A DNA stretch of 24,021 nucleotides from an uncultured Collinsella sp. (GTDB lineage Bacteria; Actinomycetota; Coriobacteriia; Coriobacteriales; Coriobacteriaceae): NCBI GenBank assembly GCA_900546085.1, contig URBS01000018.1, forward strand, positions 1-24,021, read 5' to 3'. Of the stretch, positions 18,075 to 24,021 are shown one piece after another. Both the position numbers and the translations under genes were made by a program. The first letter of the stretch is position 1; each line of letters opens with the position of its first letter. The notes under the pieces were generated by a model. It was not told the origin of the DNA, ran no database searches, and worked only from the letters and a program-made list of their open reading frames with translations.

Positions 18075-18272
18075 GATGGGATTTGGCCAACGGCAGCCCC
18101 CAGTAAAGGTTCCCAACCCCACAGCAGAGTTCCCTAATTCACGCCGCGCCGGTGCACGCCGGCATTAGTTAGCCATGGGGAGCGACAAAGGGGTAACCCC
18201 TTGGGTCATCGATGCCACCGCGGCCAAGGTGCGACATTACTGCGACAGAGGTGCGACATAGAGCGACCACTC

Positions 18273-18329
18273 TATTCGACCGACGAGCGCTTCGACCGGA
18301 TATTCCGCCCGCTCGAAGGCGAGGCGGAT
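18273..18329 (+). pseudogene. short remnant of an ORF6N-type gene
   Basis: Translation in the frame of 18273 gives STDERFDRIFRPLEGEAD, which matches STNERFNQVFHLLEGEVE in the intact ORF6N gene downstream (around 19363-19420). The DNA is clearly similar over about 55 bp, with mostly synonymous or conservative differences. The similarity ends abruptly near 18325, where the integrase remnant begins in another frame, and is not seen upstream of about 18273. It is a scar of a second, diverged copy of this gene. Confidence 0.55.
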
Positions 18330-18744
18330 GCAGGTTCAGGGCCTCTCCCAGACCCCGGACACCCCGGTGTGCTCGGACAGCGACTTCGGTTTCCACGACC
18401 CCGACAACTTCTCGACGTGGCAGAAGGGCCACTTCATCGAGCACGGTCTCGGCAGGATGGAGGAGGCCGAGGAGGGCGGCCGCAAGCGGAGGCTCTACGT
18501 CGGCTACGACTTCCACGAGCTGAGACACACGCAGGCCACCTTCCTGATCGGCAACGGCATCGACCCGAAGAGCGTGCAGGGAAGGCCCGGCCACGAGGTG
18601 TCGAGCATGACGATGGACGTGTACGCGCACATGATGGGAGGGAACGACCGCGAAGCCGCCGATCTTCTGGAGATCCAGCGCGAGGCGGGCGCACCCATCA
18701 CCATCGACGGGAGCCGGATCACCGTCATGGCGAGGGAGGCTTAG
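18328..18744 (+). pseudogene. truncated tyrosine recombinase/integrase (C-terminal catalytic part)
   Basis: C-terminal part of a phage- or ICE-type tyrosine integrase. Numbering from the ATG at 18328, His63-x-x-Arg66 (HELRHT), His89 (in RPGHEVSS) and the nucleophile Tyr99 (DVYAH) are all present in the right order. The N-terminal arm-binding and SAM-like domains and the box I arginine are missing: the protein is about 138 residues where family members have 350-400. The upstream frame is closed by TAG at 18259 and the preceding bases belong to an ORF6N-gene fragment, so the 5' end was lost by deletion or recombination. It ends at TAG with an intact tail. Unlikely to be an active recombinase. 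Confidence 0.82.
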
Positions 18745-18879
18745 GGCAGACGTCGCCACGACGAAGCACACTCCCTCCCTAACGTCAGGGGTCATCGCCG
18801 CTGGACCGGCAGGCGATAAAGCCCAGGATGATAAAATGCTTTCGACGCAGGAGCGTCCCCATCTTTGAATCGAGGAACC

Positions 18880-19794
18880 ATGAGCGATTTTGATGCCGAG
18901 GACGAATCGGTCGAAACGAGCGCGCCGATAGCCCCGACCGATTCCGCAAACATAGAGCCCCTAATCCATACCGTCCGTGGGCAGCAAATCATGCTCGACA
19001 CCGATCTCGCTCGGTTATACGAGGTAGAGACAAAGAATCTCAACCGCGCCGCCGCACGCAACGCCGACAGATTCCCCGAGGACTTCCGTTTTCAACTGAC
19101 CAAGGAGGAGGACGAGTCTTTGAGGTGCCAAATTGGAACCTCAAAGACCATGGAGGGCCGCGGCGGGCGACGTTACCTCCCCTATGCCTATACCGAGCAG
19201 GGCATAGCCATGCTGTCCGGCGTGCTACGCAGCGAAGTGGCGGTGCAGACCAGTATCAGTATCATGAGGGCGTTTGTCGCCATGCGCCACCTCCTCGCCG
19301 AAAATGCCACCCTGTTTGAGCGGCTGCGCGGCGTCGAGTTGAGTCAGGCGGCGTTTCAGCAATCGACCAACGAGCGTTTCAACCAGGTGTTCCACCTGCT
19401 CGAAGGCGAGGTCGAGAAACCCCAGCGGATCTTCTTCGCCGGGCAGATGTTCGACGCCTTCAGCCTGCTGACAGATCTCGTGGGCCGCGCCGAGCGCGAA
19501 ATCTCCCTCGTGGATGGCTACGTAGATGTCCACACCCTGAACATCCTCGCAAAGAAGCGCAAGGGCGTCGCGGTGACCGTCTACACGTCCGGCAACCGGC
19601 TCACGCAAGGCGATGTCGACGTGTTCAACGCACAGTACCCGCAGCTCACCGTCCGCCGCACCAGAACGTTCCACGACCGCTTCCTTATCCTCGACGGTGC
19701 GACCGCGTATCACATCGGCGCATCCCTCAAGGACGCGGGAAAGAAGTGCTTCGGCATAGACCTCATCCAAGACGATGAGCATCAAACGGCTTGA
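18880..19794 (+). CDS. ORF6N-domain DNA-binding protein with PLD-like C-terminal domain (304 aa)
   Basis: Residues about 25-115 form the ORF6N (KilA-N-like) domain found in phage and mobile-element regulators: I-H-T-V-R-G-Q-Q-I-M-L-D-x-D-L-A-x-L-Y near the start, then N-R-x-F-P-E-D-F-R-F-Q-L and Y-x-Y-T-E-Q-G-I-A-M-L-S. A short helical linker follows (about 140-190). Residues about 195-300 resemble a single phospholipase-D-like half-domain, with F-H265-D-R-F-L-I-L-D followed by H-I-G-A-S-L-K-D, although the classical HxK lysine is replaced by Arg. The ATG at 18880 has GAGGA 5-6 nt upstream; the TTG at 18865 is less likely. It probably binds DNA as part of an element's own regulation or defence. 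The neighbours are integrase and ORF6N remnants, which supports a mobile origin. Confidence 0.88.
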   Translation: MSDFDAEDESVETSAPIAPTDSANIEPLIHTVRGQQIMLDTDLARLYEVETKNLNRAAARNADRFPEDFRFQLTKEEDESLRCQIGTSKTMEGRGGRRYLPYAYTEQGIAMLSGVLRSEVAVQTSISIMRAFVAMRHLLAENATLFERLRGVELSQAAFQQSTNERFNQVFHLLEGEVEKPQRIFFAGQMFDAFSLLTDLVGRAEREISLVDGYVDVHTLNILAKKRKGVAVTVYTSGNRLTQGDVDVFNAQYPQLTVRRTRTFHDRFLILDGATAYHIGASLKDAGKKCFGIDLIQDDEHQTA

Positions 19795-19865
19795 GCGTTA
19801 TCCGACCTCTTGCCACAAGCCCTAAAGTTTGAGCATGATCGCTGAAAGCCTCGTTAGTCAACATG

Positions 19866-20198
19866 TCAAAGTAGGCCCTGGTCCGCAAGCCCTCGATAAT
19901 GTTTGCCGAGGAGCGTCAACCGGCAGAACTTGCTCTCCATCGCCGCGTTCCACATATGGTCGGCGCCAACTGGAACCAGAAGACCATGCCGGTTGTATTT
20001 CTGGAGCAGTGAGAACACCCGGTTGTTCCTGGGCTCTGCTGGAGGCATAGCGTCTGTTCTTCCTTCGTCCTTTGGCCCATACGACGGATCCAGCCTGTAT
20101 TCATAGTCCTCTGTTGGGAAGAACTTTTTCGACTCCCCCTCCTTTCCTCCAGGATACACGGATGGCAAGAGTCGAAACGCCTCCTCAATATCCAGACT
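19866..20198 (-). pseudogene. C-terminal remnant of an unrecognised protein
   Basis: Reading from the stop codon just above 20198, the frame gives 110 residues with real-protein character: an amphipathic start (DIEEAFRLLP), a charged middle, and an end of the type LLQKYNRHGLLVP ... CRLTLLGKHYRGLADQGLL, like a winged-helix domain. No ATG with a ribosome-binding site begins it; the first candidates are TTG at 20168 and GTG at 20159. The adjacent frame (20185-20406) continues with LPGLESVYLYLHQARVK just upstream, hinting at a frameshift near 20197. It is therefore probably the 3' part of a broken gene, though a small intact gene starting at TTG 20168 is possible. Family not identified. Confidence 0.45.
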
Positions 20199-20513
20199 TC
20201 ACACGAGCCTGATGCAAATAGAGATAGACGGATTCCAGACCTGGCAAATCAAGACACGACCAGCCGCTCGCACCCAAAGCCGTTTGCCTAAAAATGCATA
20301 CCGCTGGCCGAAATGGAAAGATGGTAACAGCGAAAAAGACTAGCCGAGCTCGTTTTAAGCACCGTTTGTTCCGTCCCGCATGTTTTGTGAACACTCTATC
20401 TATCATGAAGCCAGTAAACAGAGGTGGACATCAACATCCAACGCCGGCAAGCATGTGAGCGCCTCCTCTGTCCAAGGGGCAAGCCCCCGAGATTAGTTAG
20501 GAGAGGGGAAGAG
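20199..20513. other. leader and upstream region of the alpha-glucoside operon
   Basis: No gene is supported on the plus strand. The minus strand has an open frame to 20406 whose last 20 or so residues may belong to the decayed gene below it. The region should contain the sugar-operon promoter, but no good -35/-10 pair was found. A short hairpin GGGGC-AA-GCCCC (20476-20487) sits just ahead of a strong Shine-Dalgarno sequence, AGGAGAGGGG (20499-20508), 5 nt before the permease ATG. Confidence 0.4.
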
Positions 20514-22076
20514 ATGGATAAAGTCAAAACGGCCTTCCAGAACTTTGGCCGCGTTATCGTCGACCCTATTTTGTACCTTTCGGTAACGGGCATCATTTTG
20601 GCCATCGCCACGGTATGCTCGCTCGGCAGCGGAGTTGTCGCAGATCTGGGCACGCTGCTCTCCGCGGCAACCAACTCCGCGGTGATCGGCAACCTGCCGG
20701 TGATTTTCGCAGTCGGCCTAACGGCAGGCTTCGCAAAGAAACAAAAATCCAACGCGGCAGTGTTTGGACTTATTAGTTACCTCATGTTCCTGTATGTCAA
20801 CAACGCCTACCTGACGCTCACCGATCAGCTGGCAAAAGCCGGCGCGATGGGTCTGTATGGCACTGGCCAGGCAACGGTGCTGGGTCTTCAAGTTACCGAT
20901 GTCAACGTCTTCGGCGGCGTACTCATCGGATGCTTCTGCGGTTGGCTCTATAACAAACTGATCGACGTAAAGGTATCGGAGTATATCCGGATTTACGGCG
21001 GACCCCGCCTGGCCCTTCTGGCGATGGTTCCGCTGAGCATTGTCTTCGGCATCGGAGCGACTATCGTGTGGCCCCCTATCGCCAACGCCATCAGCAACGC
21101 TTCTTCATTCATCGCAGCCTCGGGTGGTCTGGGCGTTTTCATTTACGGCTTCCTGAACCGCGTCCTCGTACCTCTCGGCATGCACCACTTTATGTGGATG
21201 CCGTTTGACTACTCCGCGATTGGCGGCACGGCGGTCATCGCCGGCCAGAGCGTTTCTGGCGCAGCAAACATCTTCTATGCCGAGCTTCCTCTTATCGCCG
21301 ACGGGTCCCTCACCACAGTCGACCCCTCTGTCCGCTTTGCCATGTTCGGCTTTGGCAAGGAATTCGTAACCCTTGGCACCGTGCTCGCAATGATTGCAAC
21401 CTCCCGTCCTGAGAATCGAAAAGCCGTTGCAGCCATGCTGGTGCCTATTTACATCACAGCCATGCTCTCCGGCATCACCGAGCCGCTTGACTTCATGATC
21501 CTGTTCGCGTCTCCGATTCTCTGGGTTGCCTACAGCCTGTTCTACGGACTGGGCGAGATGCTCCTGTTTGTCCTGGGAGTCCGCTTGCTTAACATGTACG
21601 GTGGCATCGAGCTGCTCACGCTCGGCCTGCCTTTGCCAATGGGCGTCACCAAGTTCCCGATTTACATCGTCTTGGGCATCGTGTTTGCCGCCGTTTCGTT
21701 CATCGTTCTGGCGATGGTAATCAAGAAACTCAACCTCATGACGCCCGGCCGTTCCGCAGAGTGGTCTGCAGAGGTCTCCGGAGACAACAATGCTCTCGAG
21801 TCCTCCGGAACGCCGGAAGTCGACGCAAAACAGCAGGAGATGGTGCAGAACATCATCAACGGCCTTGGCGGCAAGGACAACATCAACACCATGGGCTGCT
21901 GCATGACTCGTCTCCGTGTCGAGGTCAAAGACCCCAGCAAGGTCAACGAAGAGACCATCAAGAAGGCTATCGACAAGGGCTTGTTTAAGAACGGTACCAA
22001 TGTCCAGATTGTTGTGGGAACCAACGTGCACTCCGTCTACGACCTGCTGCGTCCCATCCTTAATCTGGAAGATTAA
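20514..22076 (+). CDS. PTS EIICB permease, alpha-glucoside/maltose-like (520 aa)
   Basis: Membrane permease of the glucose superfamily of the phosphotransferase system; it imports a sugar and phosphorylates it at C6 on entry. Residues 1 to about 430 are the EIIC domain with about ten hydrophobic segments, including the conserved L-G-M-H-H-F-M-W and G-I-T-E-P-L-D-F motifs. After a hydrophilic linker, the EIIB domain (about 445-520) carries G-G-K-D-N-I and C-C-M-T-R-L-R; Cys463, in C-x-T-R-L-R, is the expected phosphocysteine. There is no EIIA domain, so an EIIA-Glc-type partner must come from elsewhere. The start is ATG 20514 with AGGAGAGGGG 5 nt upstream; an upstream in-frame start at 20424 lacks a ribosome-binding site and would add a non-membrane leader. 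The downstream GH4 6-phospho-alpha-glucosidase points to maltose or related alpha-glucosides, as in GlvC/MalX-type systems. Confidence 0.93.
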   Translation: MDKVKTAFQNFGRVIVDPILYLSVTGIILAIATVCSLGSGVVADLGTLLSAATNSAVIGNLPVIFAVGLTAGFAKKQKSNAAVFGLISYLMFLYVNNAYLTLTDQLAKAGAMGLYGTGQATVLGLQVTDVNVFGGVLIGCFCGWLYNKLIDVKVSEYIRIYGGPRLALLAMVPLSIVFGIGATIVWPPIANAISNASSFIAASGGLGVFIYGFLNRVLVPLGMHHFMWMPFDYSAIGGTAVIAGQSVSGAANIFYAELPLIADGSLTTVDPSVRFAMFGFGKEFVTLGTVLAMIATSRPENRKAVAAMLVPIYITAMLSGITEPLDFMILFASPILWVAYSLFYGLGEMLLFVLGVRLLNMYGGIELLTLGLPLPMGVTKFPIYIVLGIVFAAVSFIVLAMVIKKLNLMTPGRSAEWSAEVSGDNNALESSGTPEVDAKQQEMVQNIINGLGGKDNINTMGCCMTRLRVEVKDPSKVNEETIKKAIDKGLFKNGTNVQIVVGTNVHSVYDLLRPILNLED

Positions 22077-22114
22077 CGATCGCCTAATCGACGGGCGATA
22101 AGCGAGGAGACCTC

Positions 22115-22384
22115 ATGCTAACCAAGACGTTTCATTCAATCCAAGACATGTTCGAACGTTTGCTCAACATGTATAAAGAAAAGTCGACAAAGGGTCTTCT
22201 CGCTCTCATGGCTGCATTCGTATGTGGTTTTATCTGGCCGCTCCTTGGTCTGCTCGCAGCGGTTTGGACCCGGCATTCAGGAAGGCACACGGACGCAGGC
22301 AGCATTGCAGGCATGGCAGCGGTTATCAACATCGCTACTTACTTCATACAGATAGTGGTCAAGATTATCTGCGGCTCAATTTGA
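22115..22384 (+). CDS. small two-helix membrane protein in the sugar operon (89 aa)
   Basis: A small protein of unknown function. Residues 1-24 are a charged amphipathic start (FHSIQDMFERLLNMYKEKS), followed by two hydrophobic helices at about 26-48 and 62-84 joined by a basic loop (TRHSGRHTDAG). Start ATG 22115 has GCGAGGAGA 4-6 nt upstream. It lies 38 bp after the permease and 19 bp before the GH4 gene. A small hairpin (ATCGCC/GGCGAT, 22079-22099) lies just upstream and may set relative expression. Its place between transporter and hydrolase suggests a helper or modulator of the permease, but that is inference from position only. Confidence 0.8.
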   Translation: MLTKTFHSIQDMFERLLNMYKEKSTKGLLALMAAFVCGFIWPLLGLLAAVWTRHSGRHTDAGSIAGMAAVINIATYFIQIVVKIICGSI

Positions 22385-22403
22385 TTTGAAAGGCATGAAC
22401 AAC

Positions 22404-23732
22404 ATGAACGGATACAAGATTGTCATCTGCGGCGGCGGCAGCACCTATACCGCCGGCATCGTCAAAGACCTGATCGACCAAAAGGATGAATTGGGGATTC
22501 GCGAGCTTTGGCTCTATGACATCGACGAGGAGCGCCAAGATACGGTCGCCGTGGTGGTTAAAGCAGTCATCGATGACCTTGCTCCCGAGATTCCCCTGCA
22601 TGTAACCGTCGACCCCAAAGAAGCATTTACAGATGCGAACTTTGTTATGGCGCAGATGCGCGTGGGCGGGCTCAAGATGCGTATCCAGGATGAGCAAATC
22701 AGCCTGCGCCATGGCGTAGTCGGCCAAGAGACCTGCGGAGCAGGTGGCATGGCATATGGCATGAGAACCATCTTCCCCATGTGCGAGCTTGTCGATTTCT
22801 GCGAGGAGTACGCCTGCAAGGACTACTGGATCGTCAACTACTCCAACCCCGCTGCCATCGTAGCCAAGGCAATGCACAAGCTGCGTCCTAACGCTCGCAT
22901 TCTCGACATCTGCGATATGCCAGTGGAGATTGAAGCCCGCATGGCAGAGATTTTAGGGTGCGAACTCAACGACATTGAGGTCGACTACTTTGGCCTCAAT
23001 CACTTTGGGTGGTTTACCAACGTACGCTGCAAGGGCGTCGACGTTACGGACAAGCTCAAAGAACATGTGCGCAAGTACGGTTACATTTCCGAAGCAAGCC
23101 TCAACGATGCCTTGGTGAAGGACCCAGATTGGGCCCACACCTTCAAGAATGCGGCAACGATTTCTACGCTATTCCAGGATTACCTCCCCAACACCTATTA
23201 CCAGTATTACCTGTTGCCCGACGCCTGCGTGGAGTACATGGACATCAATAACACGCGTGGCATGCAGGTCGTAAACGGCCGCGAAAAGCGCATCTTCGAC
23301 GCATCTGCGGCGCTTAAGCGCGGTGAAAAGGTCGATCTCACGCAGTTCTACGTAGGCGTGCATGGCAAGTTCATTGTCGATGTCGTCAAGTCTCTGGCAA
23401 AAGACCTGCGCCATCGCCAGCTGGTGATCGTGCCCAACAATGGTGCAATCGAGAACCTCTCGGACGACGCGACAGTCGAGGTTCCGGCGTACATCACTGA
23501 TCGAGGAGCCGAACCGATTCGCGTCGGGAAGATTCCCCGCTTCTATAAGGGCCTTATCGAACAGCAGGATGCCTGTGAAGGCCTTGTGGTCGAAGCCGTT
23601 ATCGAAGGTTCCTACCAGAAGGCACTCGAAGCCTTCGCCCTCAATCGCACGATTCCCTCAGCACGCGTGGCCAAGGAAGTCTTGGACGACATGATCGAGG
23701 CGAACAAGGGCTATTGGCCTGAGCTGAAGTAG
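22404..23732 (+). CDS. glvA: 6-phospho-alpha-glucosidase, glycoside hydrolase family 4 (442 aa)
   Basis: Cytoplasmic NAD+- and divalent-metal-dependent hydrolase that cleaves 6-phospho-alpha-glucosides such as maltose-6-phosphate into glucose-6-phosphate and an aglycone sugar, by the GH4 oxidation-elimination mechanism. The N-terminal Rossmann motif is GGGSTYTAG (residues 10-18). The subfamily signature CDMP (Cys170) and the metal ligand His200 in GLNHFGW are intact; CDMP distinguishes phospho-alpha-glucosidases from phospho-beta-glucosidases (CNVP) and alpha-galactosidases (CHSV-type). N-Y-S-N-P-A is also conserved. Length equals that of GlvA/MalH/AglB proteins. ATG 22404 is preferred: GAAAGG lies about 10 nt upstream, whereas TTG 22386 and ATG 22395 leave no room for a Shine-Dalgarno sequence. 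It is the last gene of the operon and is followed by a strong terminator. Confidence 0.95.
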   Translation: MNGYKIVICGGGSTYTAGIVKDLIDQKDELGIRELWLYDIDEERQDTVAVVVKAVIDDLAPEIPLHVTVDPKEAFTDANFVMAQMRVGGLKMRIQDEQISLRHGVVGQETCGAGGMAYGMRTIFPMCELVDFCEEYACKDYWIVNYSNPAAIVAKAMHKLRPNARILDICDMPVEIEARMAEILGCELNDIEVDYFGLNHFGWFTNVRCKGVDVTDKLKEHVRKYGYISEASLNDALVKDPDWAHTFKNAATISTLFQDYLPNTYYQYYLLPDACVEYMDINNTRGMQVVNGREKRIFDASAALKRGEKVDLTQFYVGVHGKFIVDVVKSLAKDLRHRQLVIVPNNGAIENLSDDATVEVPAYITDRGAEPIRVGKIPRFYKGLIEQQDACEGLVVEAVIEGSYQKALEAFALNRTIPSARVAKEVLDDMIEANKGYWPELK

Positions 23733-23758
23733 AGGAACCGCCCAAATACCAAAAGCAC

Positions 23759-23798
23759 AAAAGATGGCCCCAAGGCAATTGCCTTGGGGCCATCTTTT
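23759..23798. terminator. bidirectional intrinsic terminator
   Basis: A perfect 40-bp palindrome with 20-bp arms (starting AAAAGATGGCCCCAAGGCAA) has its A-run on the left and T-run on the right, so it acts as a rho-independent terminator on both strands. It serves the GH4 gene (plus, stop 26 bp upstream) and the convergent regulator fragment (minus, stop 6 bp away). Confidence 0.95.
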
Positions 23799-23804
23799 AT
23801 ATGC

Positions 23805-23999
23805 CTAGATCTCAGCAAAACTCGTGAAGATGAATGAATCGGCCTCGTGTTTTACACGATAGTTCTCTTGATAGTCCTGATTGAATATAAGCGAATAAAT
23901 AACCTGAAGCGTATACGTGAGCGAGACCAAAGAAGAGTAATTTGCCACCTTTCCAATCACGCGTTCTGATTTTGGAATGGGCAAGACAGTATCGCATTG
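23805..23999 (-). CDS. C-terminal fragment of a probable RpiR/MurR-family regulator (partial, 64 aa)
   Basis: Partial gene running off the contig end. The visible 64 residues (from CDTVLPIPKSERVIGKV through YSSLVSLTYTLQVIYSLIF to SFAEI) resemble the last helix-rich part of a SIS sugar-phosphate-binding domain: a 'VLxIP' strand, then a 'xYSSxxSLxxxLxxxYSLIF' helix as in RpiR regulators. The N-terminal helix-turn-helix is not in the window. GlvR-type RpiR proteins commonly control GH4/PTS alpha-glucoside operons, and this gene is convergent with such an operon. The open frame appears to start further right at 24014, but those codons are sequencing-adapter bases. Family assignment is moderate because so little is visible. 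Confidence 0.5.
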   Translation of the reverse strand, partial: QCDTVLPIPKSERVIGKVANYSSLVSLTYTLQVIYSLIFNQDYQENYRVKHEADSFIFTSFAEI

Positions 24000-24021
24000 A
24001 GATCGGAAGAGCACACGTCTG
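24000..24021 (+). other. Illumina TruSeq adapter read-through
   Basis: The final 22 bases begin AGATCGGAAGAGC and continue exactly as the TruSeq index-adapter sequence, up to the end of the window. It is not genomic sequence. It marks a contig end and adds five false codons to the minus-strand regulator fragment. Confidence 0.95.

Larger units (their letters stand above)
17587..18272. other. gene-free intergenic stretch of about 690 bp
   Basis: No convincing coding region is seen on either strand. It holds the leader of the oxidoreductase gene, a G-quadruplex motif, two different inverted-repeat arrays, and small inverted repeats at 18188-18202 (AAGGGGTAACCCCTT) and near 18150 (GCCGG/CCGGC). 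The density of repeats next to integrase and ORF6N debris suggests an old insertion point or a site where intergenic repeats accumulate. Confidence 0.6.

Noticed and set aside
17827..18090. 87-codon minus-strand frame with repeated M-S-G units
   Set aside because: The repeats arise from the CCGGACAT DNA array; there is no ribosome-binding site and no protein-like sequence outside the repeats.
18169..18795. 208-codon minus-strand frame over the integrase remnant
   Set aside because: The plus strand carries the integrase catalytic residues in order; this frame is its complement.
20374..20406. sigma-70 promoter for the sugar operon
   Set aside because: TATCAT and TATCTA are possible -10 boxes, but no acceptable -35 box occurs at 15-19 bp, so no promoter is claimed.
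21105..22031. 308-codon minus-strand frame opposite the PTS permease
   Set aside because: It is antisense to a well-supported EIICB gene, with a composition typical of complementary-strand artefacts.

Overview
The window looks like a contig-end segment from a Coriobacteriia gut actinobacterium, most like Collinsella. This is inferred from the moderately high G+C, the type of genes present (an Old-Yellow-Enzyme/Fe-S oxidoreductase, DUF4143 ATPase, ORF6N protein, sugar PTS with a GH4 enzyme) and the style of the giant secreted protein. No rRNA, tRNA or CRISPR array was seen. The last 22 bases match the Illumina TruSeq adapter, so the right edge is an assembly end and not biology.

Layout. (1) 48-13787, minus strand: a compact four-gene operon. 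Three single-pass membrane proteins of 363, 271 and 314 residues, each with a short cytoplasmic head, one N-terminal membrane helix and an extracellular beta-type domain, are followed by one 3610-residue secreted protein built mostly of Gly-Gly-x-x-Gly (GLUG-like) beta-helix repeats. A small hairpin plus T-run sits just before the giant gene and may tune its expression. This is the best candidate for an undescribed surface system. (2) 13933-13999: a REP/MITE-like palindrome. (3) 14039-15343, minus: a DUF4143-type ATPase preceded by three evenly spaced 12-bp repeats. (4) 15556-17586, minus: a 676-residue OYE-type FMN/4Fe-4S/FAD oxidoreductase with its own terminator. (5) 17587-18272: a gene-free stretch holding a G-quadruplex motif, four copies of ATCTGTAACAG in alternating orientation, and five copies of a CCGGACAT-type motif, two of which lie in a perfect 39-nt hairpin. 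(6) 18273-19794, plus: mobile-element debris. A short ORF6N-gene fragment is joined to a truncated tyrosine integrase, and an intact ORF6N + PLD-like gene follows. (7) 19866-20198, minus: remnant of an unrecognised gene. (8) 20514-23732, plus: an alpha-glucoside utilisation operon with a PTS EIICB permease, a small two-helix membrane protein and a GH4 6-phospho-alpha-glucosidase carrying the CDMP signature. It ends at a strong bidirectional terminator and faces the 3' end of a probable RpiR-family regulator cut off by the contig end.

How the genes work together. The sugar operon reads as a simple circuit: EIICB imports and phosphorylates an alpha-glucoside (maltose-like), using an EIIA not encoded here; GH4 splits the 6-phosphate disaccharide; and the convergent partial RpiR-like gene may be the regulator. 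In the surface operon, the tight spacing of the three membrane proteins and the lack of any recognisable wall anchor on the giant protein suggest that the small proteins could hold, export or assemble it. That last point is inference.
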